NCBI RefSeq assembly: GCF_001905345.1 | Contig: NZ_LFBV01000001.1 | Coordinates: forward strand, 445,321-509,320 | Direction of reading: 5' to 3' | Source: Streptomyces uncialis | Lineage (GTDB): Bacteria; Actinomycetota; Actinomycetes; Streptomycetales; Streptomycetaceae | DNA: 64,000 nt | Shown: in pieces, positions 25,549 to 33,998 of the stretch | Layout of the letters: every line of letters starts with the position of its first letter | Numbering within the stretch: the first letter of the stretch is position 1 | Notes under the pieces: generated by a model | Seen by the model: the letters and a program-made list of their open reading frames with translations, nothing else | Told to the model about the DNA's origin: nothing | Database searches by the model: none | Position numbers and translations under genes: made by a program

Positions 25549-26245
25549 TCAGACGGAGGTTCCCGTGGCCCGGCCGATGCCGCGCATCACCCGCTCGTGG
25601 AGCCGCTGGGGCTGGAGCCCGCGTTCGACGCGGAGGAGGTAGGCGACCGGTTCGGCGTTCATCCGGGCGTCCCGGGCCACCGCCGCGTTGCGGCGCAGCG
25701 AGGCGATCCCGAGGACGGCCGCCGCGGCCGTGGCCAACGGCTGCCCCGCCGGGACACTACCGGCGGCGAGGCTCGCCGCCGCGCCCAGTTCGACCTTGGC
25801 GCCGAGGGAGCTGAACGCTGTGTCGATCCTGAGTCCCCGCATGGCCTTGCGAAGGTCCTCCAGCGGTGCGGCGAAGGATTCGGTGACCTTGAGAGTGAGA
25901 TACCTCTGCCGGGCTTCGGCGTCCTCGATCGCGCCAAGGGATTCCCGGAAGTCCGCTGCGGCCGAGCTGACCGCGTGTGCGTAGGCGTCGAACTCGGGGC
26001 CGTGCCGCTCTCGCAGCCGGATGATCTTCTCGACCGGGACGTCGTCAAGGTCTTCCGGGACGACGAGCCGCACCGACATCAGCCCGATGGCCTCCTCGGC
26101 GTCCTCGTTCGGGCGTCGGGCGGCGGGATACGGGTCCAGCAGTACGGCGGCGACACGGGCCGCGTCCCAGCCGTGCGTCCCGTGGGAGTCGGACTGGTCG
26201 GTGAGCGGGGGGGATGTACGGGTAGTACAGACCGATCCGCCGCAT
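25549..26245 (-). pseudogene. DUF6236-like gene with a one-base frameshift near its start
   Basis: A well-formed start exists at ATG 26245, with GAGGAGGAA upstream and the product MRRIGLYYPYIPP, the N-terminal signature of DUF6236 proteins. At 26207-26213 a run of seven C (minus strand) shifts the frame; with six C the reading would join the remaining long frame (PLTDQSDSHG ... to 25549), which carries the helical rest of the protein (EKIIRLRERHGPEFDAY; GAAASLAAGSVPAGQPLATA). The intact product would be about 230 residues. Either a mutation, phase-variable slippage or a sequencing error. Function of the family is unknown. Confidence 0.6.
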
Positions 26246-26562
26246 CGAATCCTGTTCCTCCTCGCTGGATACCTGCTCATCGGTCCCGGTGACCGGGCCG
26301 CTCGGCCCGCAGATCGTATCCAGCGGGACGCGAGGCCCCAGTCCGCTGGTTCCCCATGGCGGCCGGAGCGGTACAGGCAGTCGCCCGTACCGCCTCCGCT
26401 TCCACGTCGTTCCCAGCCCGGGGATCAGCCAGGCAATCGATGCGATCCGGACCCAAAGGCGCAGTAATCGGCCGGTTGCGGCGGTACGTGGGGCGATGTG
26501 CCGTGTGGGATCGGGACCATGGCTTCGCCAGGGCACACCTCCGACCGGATCAAGGGGGACGA
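26246..26562. other. Intergenic region upstream of two divergent genes
   Basis: About 317 bp between the DUF6236-like start and the small Cys-rich protein. It is of lower GC than average. No ORF is supported; both promoters must lie here. Confidence 0.35.
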
Positions 26563-26706
26563 ATGGGTATTCAGGTCAAGTGCGGATCGACCGACACCAA
26601 GACGGGCAAGCGGTGCCGGAACAAGGCGATGATCGGCTACTCCCGCTGTCAGAAGCATCGGGGTCCGTGGACCCCGCCGCAGCAGAAGAAGACCAAGAAG
26701 CGCTGA
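26563..26706 (+). CDS. 47-residue Cys/His-rich small protein, probable zinc binder
   Basis: ATG 26563 is preceded by an excellent AAGGGGG. The product MGIQVKCGSTDTKTGKRCRN continues with a second Cys-His pair in SRCQKHRGPW and ends in a Lys-rich KKTKKR. The pattern C-x10-C-x10-C-x2-H could bind one zinc. The basic C-terminus suggests nucleic acid or ribosome contact. It stands alone between a hypothetical and a convergent peptidase gene. The family is not named with certainty. Confidence 0.7.
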   Translation: MGIQVKCGSTDTKTGKRCRNKAMIGYSRCQKHRGPWTPPQQKKTKKR

Positions 26707-26873
26707 TCCCGGGCCGCCGCCGCACGTCCCGCCCGCTTCGGCGGCCGTACGGCGGCGGCTGGGCCGCGAACCGAGGCCCAACGCGTCAGCTCACGGATCT
26801 CATCCGGGCACGGGCGGGTACTCGCGGCCCGCGTCGATGTCCGTCACCCGTCGGCGTCGGGGCACGGGGCGGC

Positions 26874-28535
26874 TCAAGGTGCCGTCCGGTTCGGTGGGGC
26901 GCAGGTGATGTTCGTGGGTGGGAGGGTTCCGTCGCGGAAGTAGGTGTTCACCGTGCGGTCGGCGCAGGGGACGGGGCGGTGTCCGTCGGTGGCCCGGCCG
27001 TAGACGCCGTGGGTGCGGAGGTCCGTCGTGACCAGGCGGGAGCCGGTGAGCCGGCGGTGGAGGGCCAGGGCGCCCTCGTACGGGACGTTGTTGTCGCGGC
27101 GGGCGTGCAGCATCAGCAGGGGGACGTCGTTGGCGACGGCGGTGCCCGGTTCGCGGGGCTCGGTGCCCCAGAACGCGCACGGGGCGATCATGCCGTTGAC
27201 GTACGGGCCGAACACGGGCTGGGTGGCGCGGCTGTGGACGCTGTTGCGCCAGTACGTGCCGGGATCCTCGGGCCAGCCGCCCGCGGGCCAGCCGCCGTCG
27301 CCGCACATGTAGATCGCCCCACCGGTCATGGCGCCGTCCAGTTCGGGCGAGGTCAGGAGTCGCAGTACGGATTCCAACTCTGGGCCTGGGGTGGCCAGTT
27401 CTCCGTTCGACGCGGCGACCAGGTCACGGACCAGGGCGGCGAGTACGGGGTCGTTCTCCTCGTGCTGGACGGGCTGCTTCAGCAGCATCCGCAGCAGCGG
27501 GGCGTCCAGCCGCTGTCCGGCCACCACGACCGGACGGCGTTCGGCGCGGTCCAGCAGACCTTGCACGGCTGCCCTGACCTGGCCGGGTGTACGGCCGAGC
27601 CGGTACGTGCCGTGGTGGCGGGCGGCCCACGCGGCCCACTCGTCGAGACCGGATTCGGCCGGCGCGCCCGACCGCTGGAACAGCTCGTACTGGGTGGCGG
27701 CCGGATCGGTGCCGGAGTCGATGACCATACGGCCGGTGCGGCGGGGGAACATCTGCGTGTAGACGGCTCCCAGGTCGGCGCCGTACGACACCCCGTAGAA
27801 CGACAGCCGCCGCTCACCGAGGACGGCCCGGATCAGGTCCATGTCGCGGGCGACGTTACGGGTGGAGGCGTGCGGAAGCAGCTCCGCGTTGTCGCCGTGG
27901 ACCTGGCAGCGGCGCGCGGTGTCCCGCGCGGACCGTACCGACCGCTCGTAGTCCTGGCGCGGGGACGTCACCTCGGGCGGTGGCGTCGGTGGTCCGGGCG
28001 GGGCGCAGCTGACGGGGGTGCTTCCGCCGAGGAACCGCGGATCGAAGCCGATGAGGTCGTAGCGGTCCGCCGCGTCCCCTAGGGCGGGCCGCAGGGCGAG
28101 GGCGTACGCGAGTCCGGTGCCGCCCGGACCGCCCGGGTTGGACAGCAGGATGCCGGACCGGCCCTCGGGGGACCTGGCCTTGATCCGGGACACCGCGATC
28201 CGGATCGTCCGGCCGCCGGGATCCGCGTAGTCCAGCGGAACGGTCACCTCCGCGCACCGCGCGCCCGCCTCGTTTAGCTCCCGCTGCTCCGCCGGGCACG
28301 CTGCCCATGCCAGTCGCTGCCGGGCGAAGTCGGCGACGGTGCGGGTCGGTTCGGCGGGCCCGGTGCGGGTGGGCCCCGTGCCTGCGGACGCCGTGGACCC
28401 CATAGTCGTGGACCCTGGCCCGAGGGCCACCGCCCCGGCGGGTGCCGCGCGGACGGATACACCGCCGCTGGATACGGCACCGGATAACAGGACGGCCAGG
28501 CCGAGACCGGCGGTGGCGGTCAGCGCGACACGCAT
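26874..28535 (-). CDS. Secreted tripeptidyl aminopeptidase-like alpha/beta hydrolase (S33 family)
   Basis: 553 residues. The N-terminus MRVALTATAGLGLAVLLSGA is a signal peptide, followed by a Thr/Pro-rich spacer. Catalytic elements: LLSNPGGPGGTG (oxyanion turn), FYGVSYGADLGAVYTQMFP (nucleophile Ser), ARRDNNVPYEGA (acid) and THGVYG (His). This is the SlpD/SlpE-Tap architecture of Streptomyces extracellular aminopeptidases. Start at 28535 with GAGGAG upstream; a longer frame to 28958 has no basis. It diverges from the XRE regulator at 28891, 355 bp away. Confidence 0.88.
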   Translation of the reverse strand: MRVALTATAGLGLAVLLSGAVSSGGVSVRAAPAGAVALGPGSTTMGSTASAGTGPTRTGPAEPTRTVADFARQRLAWAACPAEQRELNEAGARCAEVTVPLDYADPGGRTIRIAVSRIKARSPEGRSGILLSNPGGPGGTGLAYALALRPALGDAADRYDLIGFDPRFLGGSTPVSCAPPGPPTPPPEVTSPRQDYERSVRSARDTARRCQVHGDNAELLPHASTRNVARDMDLIRAVLGERRLSFYGVSYGADLGAVYTQMFPRRTGRMVIDSGTDPAATQYELFQRSGAPAESGLDEWAAWAARHHGTYRLGRTPGQVRAAVQGLLDRAERRPVVVAGQRLDAPLLRMLLKQPVQHEENDPVLAALVRDLVAASNGELATPGPELESVLRLLTSPELDGAMTGGAIYMCGDGGWPAGGWPEDPGTYWRNSVHSRATQPVFGPYVNGMIAPCAFWGTEPREPGTAVANDVPLLMLHARRDNNVPYEGALALHRRLTGSRLVTTDLRTHGVYGRATDGHRPVPCADRTVNTYFRDGTLPPTNITCAPPNRTAP

Positions 28536-28890
28536 GGGGAGGCTCCTCGGGTCGGTGCCCCGCGCGACTCGTACAAGGGCGCGCGGCGGTAGGGGAGTTA
28601 CGGGAGCGACCCTAGGAAGCGGTGCGGTACCGGGGAATCCGGCTGGCAGGTGGGGTGCGGCTGGTGCTGGCTCCAGTACGGGCGCGGTGAGGGTCGGCGG
28701 TGACGGTCGGCACCACGGCCATGGATAACGCGTGTTGACGAGGCGGCAGCAGGTGAAGTCGCTGTGCTTCAGGCCGTCGGGCTGCCGAAGCCGGGAGCGG
28801 GTGACGGCCCCGGGGCGGGAATCCGTTCGCCGTGATCCCGGAGCCGACCGGGGGTACCGTTTCGGGTGTCGAGTCCAGAATGGAGCCAGT
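28536..28890. other. Divergent promoter region between peptidase and XRE regulator
   Basis: 355 bp without a credible gene. TTGACG at 28734-28739 could be a -35 element for the XRE gene. No clear inverted repeat was seen. Confidence 0.35.
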
Positions 28891-30114
28891 ATGCCCGACA
28901 GCAATGACGCATACATCGGCGCACGCATCGCGGAGCAGCGCAGACTCGCGCACCTCACACAGCGCGGTCTCGCTGCGTCAGCTCATGTTTCTCACAGTTT
29001 GCTCAGCAAAGTGGAGAGCGGTCACAGGCCCGCTTCACCCGCCCTGGTCGCGGCCTGCGCCCGCGCATTGGGTATCGAAAGCAGCGTCCTGGCAGGGCAG
29101 CCATTCTCGGGCGAGCAGCGCGAAGACCGTTTCGACGCTCCTGTCGCCGCCATTCGCGCCAGTCTGGAGAACTGGGATATCCCGCTCGAAGACGTGACTC
29201 CCCCACGTCCGCTCCAAGACATCGCCGTGGACGTCGAACTCGTCGGTGATCACCGGCGCTCCGCGAACTACCTCAAGACGGCGCTCGACGCCCCCCGACT
29301 CATCGACGAGTTGGTCGAGTCGTCGCACCAGGGTGAGGGGCGGCACAAAGAGCGCGCGCATCGGCTGCTCGCATACACCTATCGCTGCGTGCACGATGTC
29401 GCCTACAACCTGGGGCACATCGATCTGGGCAGCAGCATCCTGTCCCGGATGGGCTTCAGCGCGGAACGGTCCGGCGATCCGTACATGGTCGTCCTCACGT
29501 CCTATTTGCGCGCCCAGTCGTGCTTCAACACCGGCCGTCATGAGGTGGGACTGCGGTTGATGAGCCGTGCGCTCGCCGACGTGGAGGAGGATGCGCGGCG
29601 CGGGAACCGGTCGGCTCTCTGCGTCCAGGGCAATCTCCGACTGCGATCGGCGATGCTGGCCGCGAGGAGCCGTCCGGCCGGGAAGTCGCAGGCGGACAAC
29701 GCGCGGGCCCAGTGGAACGAGGCATGGGATACCGCGAAGCTGCTCAAGGGGGACGTGCAGAACTACGTGATGTCGTTCGGTCCCACCAACACGCGCATCC
29801 ATCAAGTCGCCATAGAGGTCGAGCTCGGCAACTACGGGAGTGCCGTCAAGGCATCCGAGAACCTGCGGTTTCCCGACGAGTTCCGGGGCGCATATCCGGA
29901 TCGGGTCGGCCATCACTACATCGACTTGAGCCGTGCCCAGTTGTGGACGGGAGACCGGTCCGCCGCGTTCGCGTCGCTTCGCGAAGCCCGCTCGGTCGCA
30001 CCGCAGCAGACGCGGTATCACCCGCACGTACGGGAAACCGTTCATACGCTGCGCCGCGCGGACCGGGCCCAGAACGAATCCTTGTCGAACTACGCACGCT
30101 GGCTGGGTCTTTAG
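28891..30114 (+). CDS. XRE-family regulator with long helical (TPR-like) C-terminus
   Basis: 407 residues, ATG with GGAG 6 bases upstream. Residues 6-65 form an HTH_3 domain (IGARIAEQRRLAHLTQRGLA followed by HVSHSLLSKVESGHRPAS). The other 340 residues are helical repeats resembling the TPR-like sensor part of Streptomyces regulators and of peptide-sensing RRNPP-type regulators (YLRAQSCFNTGRHEVGLRLM, YIDLSRAQLWTGDRSAAFAS). It is followed by a strong hairpin and then by very short overlapping ORFs. If it senses a ligand, a small peptide encoded nearby is a candidate. Confidence 0.82.
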   Translation: MPDSNDAYIGARIAEQRRLAHLTQRGLAASAHVSHSLLSKVESGHRPASPALVAACARALGIESSVLAGQPFSGEQREDRFDAPVAAIRASLENWDIPLEDVTPPRPLQDIAVDVELVGDHRRSANYLKTALDAPRLIDELVESSHQGEGRHKERAHRLLAYTYRCVHDVAYNLGHIDLGSSILSRMGFSAERSGDPYMVVLTSYLRAQSCFNTGRHEVGLRLMSRALADVEEDARRGNRSALCVQGNLRLRSAMLAARSRPAGKSQADNARAQWNEAWDTAKLLKGDVQNYVMSFGPTNTRIHQVAIEVELGNYGSAVKASENLRFPDEFRGAYPDRVGHHYIDLSRAQLWTGDRSAAFASLREARSVAPQQTRYHPHVRETVHTLRRADRAQNESLSNYARWLGL

Positions 30115-30127
30115 GACTTCGCTCACG

Positions 30128-30164
30128 GTGAGGGGGGTTTCACACTTTGTGCAACCCCCCTCAC
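30128..30164. terminator. 12-bp perfect inverted repeat after the XRE gene
   Basis: GTGAGGGGGGTT (30128-30139) pairs with AACCCCCCTCAC (30153-30164) across 13 bases, 14 bp after the stop. Probably a terminator; it could also attenuate the small downstream ORFs. Confidence 0.8.
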
Positions 30165-30179
30165 TTGTTCCTCGGCACG

Positions 30180-30260
30180 ATGGCCGGTGAAAGACCCCCG
30201 CGACGGGGCGAACCGTCCGGGGGCGTGGCCATCAACCAGCTGGAGTTGACGACGCTGTGA
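30180..30260 (+). CDS. Possible 26-codon ORF, first of a four-base-overlap chain
   Basis: ATG 30180 to TGA 30258-30260 reads MAGERPPRRGEPSGGVAINQ then LELTTL. No good RBS; an internal GTG at 30225 is an alternative. Its stop overlaps the GTG of the next tiny ORF by four bases. Coding is suspected only from this chain of overlaps. Confidence 0.3.
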   Translation: MAGERPPRRGEPSGGVAINQLELTTL

Positions 30261-30304
30261 AGCGTATCGGACTGATCTTCGAATACATGGACGCCCGGCG
30301 GTGA
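30257..30304 (+). CDS. Possible 15-residue peptide ORF
   Basis: GTG 30257 to TGA 30302-30304 would give MKRIGLIFEYMDARR. It overlaps the ORF before and the gene after by four bases each (GTGA). Size and hydrophobic centre fit a leader or signalling peptide, but nothing proves translation. Confidence 0.3.
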   Translation: MKRIGLIFEYMDARR

Positions 30305-30711
30305 CCGGTGAGGAAGGGGTGGTGCCCCCGGCGTTTGTGCGGTTGAGCGGTGCAGGGTCGGCGCGACTGCTGCCGTGGTCGTCCTCGGACGGGAACCCGT
30401 GCTACCTCGTGACGGACAACGGTGACGGGTACCTGTCGAGGGTCGCGGACAGCATCGAAGCCTCGCAGCTCGACATGGCGGCCCGACTCCTCTCGCACGC
30501 GGAGGCGCTGGTGCGGGAGCCGAAGGCGAGTGCCCGGGAGTTGCGGTACGTGGCGGCACGGCTCGTGGAGTCGTTGCACGAGACGTTGAGGGTTGCGCGC
30601 AGCCGAGGTGGGCGGCTGCCACGCCCCGTCGAACCCTTCCACTCGCCGGATGGCGGGCCGGTCCCCGGTAACGGGGACTGCGCGGGGCCTCCGGGCGCGC
30701 CGGGAGGGTGA
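30301..30711 (+). CDS. Conserved-looking hypothetical protein next to the XRE regulator
   Basis: 136 residues from GTG 30301. Core: LPWSSSDGNPCYLVTDNGDG followed by YLSRVADSIEASQLDMAARL and a helical LRYVAARLVESLHETLRVAR. The Gly/Pro-rich last 30 residues are disordered. I recognise the pattern from small Streptomyces proteins of unknown function found beside XRE regulators. The start overlaps the stop of the 15-codon ORF, suggesting coupled translation, and GTGAGG lies further upstream. No catalytic residues are evident. Confidence 0.6.
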   Translation: MTGEEGVVPPAFVRLSGAGSARLLPWSSSDGNPCYLVTDNGDGYLSRVADSIEASQLDMAARLLSHAEALVREPKASARELRYVAARLVESLHETLRVARSRGGRLPRPVEPFHSPDGGPVPGNGDCAGPPGAPGG

Positions 30712-31117
30712 GGGTGTCGGAGACGTCCCCACCGGTGCCGTGCGCCCCGTGCGTGGTCGCCCGGATCATGGGACACCCCTGGAGCGCGCACCGCTGTCAT
30801 GGGGTCACCAGGATGCGGTTGTCGGGACTGCGCCTGCGGCTACGGCCCTTCGGCCGAGGGCGCGCGTGCCCATGTCCGTGTGCCCGGGGCGGTGCCCGTT
30901 GAACGCTCGGATGCGGGTGGCGTCAAGGAGGGGCCCGACCCCGTACCGGCGTACCGGCCGAGGGTGTTGGCCCGCACGGCGCGAGCCCTCTTCGGGGCCT
31001 TTGCCCGACGGGCCGGGGGCGGAGTTCTCCGGGAGCCGTGAAGCACTAGCCGTGAACCGCGAGCCGTGAACCGCGAGGCATGGGGCGCGCGGCATGGGTG
31101 GGCGCGGGGCATGAAGA
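30712..31117. other. Gene-free stretch with short direct repeats
   Basis: About 400 bp. At 31036-31080 there are direct repeats of GCCGTGAACCGCGA type. Reading frames here are Arg/Pro-rich and not credible. It separates the hypothetical gene from the convergent pirin terminator. Confidence 0.4.
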
Positions 31118-31149
31118 AGGCCCCGGCCGGGTTTTGCCGGGCGGGGCCT
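31118..31149. terminator. Terminator hairpin after the pirin gene
   Basis: AGGCCCCGGCCGG and CCGGGCGGGGCCT form a near-perfect stem around a T-containing loop (GTTTTG), about 17 bp after the pirin stop (minus strand). Confidence 0.75.
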
Positions 31150-31165
31150 CTTCGGGGGTGCTGGA

Positions 31166-32122
31166 CTACATTCCGTGGACCGCCGGGATCGTGCCGAGGC
31201 GGCCCTTCTGGAAGTCGTCGAACGCCTGCTGGAGTTCTTCGCGGGTGTTCATGACGAACGGGCCGTAGTGGGCCATCGGCTCGCGCAGGGGGCGTCCGCC
31301 GAGGAGGACGACCTCCAGGTCGGGGGTGTGGGAGTCCTGGCTGCCGTCCGCGCGGACGGTGAGCGAGGAGCCGCTGCCGAAGACGGCGGTCTGGCCCAGT
31401 TCGACGGGGCGGTGGTCCGTGCCGACCGTGCCGCGGCCCGCGAGGACGTACGCCAGGCCGTTGAAGTCCTTGCGCCACGGCAGGGTGATCTCGGCGCCCG
31501 GGCGGATCGTCGCGTGGACCATCGTGATCGGGGTGTGGGTGATGCCGGGGCCGCTGTGGCCGTCCAGCTCACCGGCGATGACACGCAGCAGCGCGCCGCC
31601 GTCGGGTGTCGTGAGGAGCTGGACCTCGCCGCCGCGGATGTCCTGGTAGCGGGGGTCCTTCATCTTGTCGGCGGCGGGCAGGTTCACCCAGAGCTGGAGG
31701 CCGTGGAAGAGGCCGCCCGACTGCACCAGCGACTCCGGCGGCGCCTCGATGTGGAGGAGGCCCGAACCGGCCGTCATCCACTGGGTGTCACCGTTGGTGA
31801 TGGTGCCGCCACCACCGTTGGAGTCCTGGTGGATGAAGGTGCCGTCGATCAGGTACGTGACGGTCTCGAAGCCCCGGTGCGGGTGCCACGGCGTGCCTTT
31901 CGGCTCGCCCGCGGCGTAATCGATCTCGCCCATCTGGTCCATCATGATGAACGGGTCGAGGTACTTGTAGTTGATTCCGGCGAACGCCCGGCGCACCGGG
32001 AAGCCCTCGCCCTCGAAGCCACTCGGAGCGGTGGTCACGGCGAGCACCGGACGCGCCTCGGCATCCTTCGGCGCGATCACGCGGGGCAGGGTCAGCGGGT
32101 TCTCAACGGTCACAGCGGGCAT
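31166..32122 (-). CDS. Pirin-family protein (cupin)
   Basis: 318 residues, the usual bicupin length. The N-terminal cupin shows LDPFIMMDQMG, PWHPHRGFETVTYLIDG and the metal ligands His-x-His...Glu, with HIEAPPES later; LFHGLQLWVNLP is the pirin signature. Pirins bind one iron and some show quercetin 2,3-dioxygenase activity or act in redox regulation. GAAGGAGG precedes the start. Upstream, AGTT/AACT halves around 32151-32166 form a possible operator. Confidence 0.93.
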   Translation of the reverse strand: MPAVTVENPLTLPRVIAPKDAEARPVLAVTTAPSGFEGEGFPVRRAFAGINYKYLDPFIMMDQMGEIDYAAGEPKGTPWHPHRGFETVTYLIDGTFIHQDSNGGGGTITNGDTQWMTAGSGLLHIEAPPESLVQSGGLFHGLQLWVNLPAADKMKDPRYQDIRGGEVQLLTTPDGGALLRVIAGELDGHSGPGITHTPITMVHATIRPGAEITLPWRKDFNGLAYVLAGRGTVGTDHRPVELGQTAVFGSGSSLTVRADGSQDSHTPDLEVVLLGGRPLREPMAHYGPFVMNTREELQQAFDDFQKGRLGTIPAVHGM

Positions 32123-32287
32123 GGTCGGTACCTCCTTCTGAGCCTGAGTTTAGTTGAATGTCGAACTTTCTGCCACCCGTAACGTGCCGCGGGCGCGCGG
32201 CATTCCCCCGCCGTTCGGTCTGTTGTGCGAACCGGGCGTCGCTGGACCGTAGCATTCGGTGCCCATCTGGTCACCGTCAGGTATCGG

Positions 32288-33616
32288 TCAGGGCCGGGCG
32301 AGCAGTTCCCGCAGCACCTCGTACGAGCGGTCCCAGTTCCACTCCTCGCGCACCCAGGCGCGGCCCTTGCGGCCCATCTCCGTGGCCAGCTCGCGGTCCC
32401 GCAGCAGTCGGACCACGCGGTCGGCCACCGCGGCGACCGAGCCGCCGTCGACCACGTACCCCGTCTCCCCGTCCCGCACGGTGTCCGGCGCGCCGCCGGA
32501 ATCCCCCGCCACCACCGGCAGGCCCGACGCCGCCGCCTCCAGATAGACGATCCCCAGCCCCTCCACCTCCAGCCCCCGCTTACGGGTCCGGCACGGCATC
32601 GCGAAGACGTCCGCCGCCGCGAAGTACGCGGGCAGCGCGCTGTGCGGATGACCGCCCGCGAAGACCACGGCCTGAGTCATGCCCTCCCGGGCGGCCAGCC
32701 GTCGCAGATCCGCCTCATGGGGACCGTCCCCGACCAGCAGCAGCATCGCGTCCGGCACCACCCGGCGGACCCAGGGCATCGCCCTGATCAGGGTGTCCTG
32801 GCCCTTGCGCGGGATCAGCCGGGACGCGCACAGGATCACCGGCCGGTGGGCCAGCCCGTGCCGCTCACGGACGCCGCCGCCGTGCTCCCCGGGCCGGAAG
32901 ACGTCCGCGTCCACCCCCGGGACCAGCCGGACGACCTCGGTGTCCGCCGGCAGCGCGGCGGTGATCGGGCGGGCGGTGGCCTTGCCCAGGGTGGTCACGG
33001 TGTCCGCGCCCTTGCCGATCCGGCGCAGCAGGCCCCGGGCGCCGGGTGTCCTGGCCCACCAGACCTCGTGCCCGTGGGTGGTCGCGACGACACTGCGGAC
33101 GCCCGCCTCCTGGCGCAGCCGCCGGGCCATCAGCCCGAGCGGCGCCGCCGCACCGAACCAGACGCTGTCGCAGTGGTACGCCCGCGCGACGGCCACGGCC
33201 CGGGCCGTGGCCTCCGGGGTCGGCAGCAGCGTCCGGGTGGTGGCCCGCACCACCGGATACGGAAGTGCGGCGTCGTACGCCGCCGCGTCGGGGTGCGACG
33301 AGGTCAGGACCACGACCTCCTCCGGAGGGAAGCGGTCGGCCAGCGCGCCGACGAAGGTCTCGATGCCGCCCTGCCGGGGCGGGAAGTCGTTCGTGACGAT
33401 CAGGGTGCGGGGCCTGCGCGTCCGGTCGGGAGGGGTGCGGTGCGTGCCCGGCGACAGGTTCGGCGGGATGTGGCGTGTGTCCGGTGACGAGTTCGGTGAC
33501 AAGTCCGGTGCCATGTGCGGCGACGCGTCCGATGGCTTGGCCGGCGACGCGTCCGACGACCGGTCCCGTGGCCGGTTCGGCGAGCTGGTCGGCGGTATGG
33601 GGGGCGTGGGGGGCAT
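32288..33616 (-). CDS. Glycosyltransferase family 4, PimB-like mannosyltransferase
   Basis: 442 residues. The GT-B fold begins at TLIVTNDFPPRQGGIETFVG (about residue 70). LCASRLIPRKGQDTLI and LLVGDGPHEADLR form the donor-binding side, and the E-x7-E motif lies in GLEVEGLGIVYLEAAASGLP. The pattern is that of PimB-type enzymes adding mannose from GDP-mannose to phosphatidylinositol mannosides. The first 65 residues are a Ser/Pro/Asp repeat tail not found in typical homologues; GGAG precedes ATG 33616, but an internal start is possible. Confidence 0.83.
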   Translation of the reverse strand: MPPTPPIPPTSSPNRPRDRSSDASPAKPSDASPHMAPDLSPNSSPDTRHIPPNLSPGTHRTPPDRTRRPRTLIVTNDFPPRQGGIETFVGALADRFPPEEVVVLTSSHPDAAAYDAALPYPVVRATTRTLLPTPEATARAVAVARAYHCDSVWFGAAAPLGLMARRLRQEAGVRSVVATTHGHEVWWARTPGARGLLRRIGKGADTVTTLGKATARPITAALPADTEVVRLVPGVDADVFRPGEHGGGVRERHGLAHRPVILCASRLIPRKGQDTLIRAMPWVRRVVPDAMLLLVGDGPHEADLRRLAAREGMTQAVVFAGGHPHSALPAYFAAADVFAMPCRTRKRGLEVEGLGIVYLEAAASGLPVVAGDSGGAPDTVRDGETGYVVDGGSVAAVADRVVRLLRDRELATEMGRKGRAWVREEWNWDRSYEVLRELLARP

Positions 33617-33998
33617 GGGTACTCCGGTCTCCGGTGCTGAGCGCTGCTGAGGGTGTCCCGGCGGCGGGTTCGCGATGTTTCACGTGGAACAGCGCTGGCG
33701 GTCCGGGTGGGGCGTGGCGTGGGTGGGGAGGAGGCAAGAGGGTTGCTGGGCGCGTGGGTTGGGCGGGGTGCGGGGGGTGGTCGCTCCGGTGGCCGGGAGG
33801 GCGCGGCGGGGGCGTCCGCTCGTCTCCGTCGAGGCTAGGAATCCTCGGTGCGCGGGGCGTCAGCCGACGGGTCGCCTCCGGACCTCAACCCGTGGTGTGA
33901 CGTCCGGGCGGGAGGTCAACCCGTACGGTGACGCGTGCTCCGGCGGCGTCACGAAGAATGGGGGCGTACCGGTCAGCAGCTACCCCAGGAGGGGAGTC
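33617..33998. other. Intergenic region with a parS-like site
   Basis: 382 bp between the divergent glycosyltransferase and sensor kinase genes. Besides the parS-like site, it is G-rich (33700-33800). A frame starting at the parS site (MFHVEQ) is in phase with the kinase but lacks an RBS and family support. Confidence 0.45.
33676..33691. promoter_or_regulatory. parS-like ParB binding site
   Basis: TGTTTCACGTGGAACA matches the bacterial parS consensus (TGTTTCACGTGAAACA) with one mismatch in one arm, a form common among Streptomyces parS sites. ParB bound here organises chromosome segregation. Such sites cluster around oriC in Streptomyces, so the window may lie within a few hundred kb of the origin. 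Confidence 0.8.

Noticed and set aside
33675-33998. Extended sensor kinase start at MFHVEQ
   Set aside because: The start is the parS-like site itself, has no RBS and codes low-complexity residues; TTG 33999 has a strong RBS.
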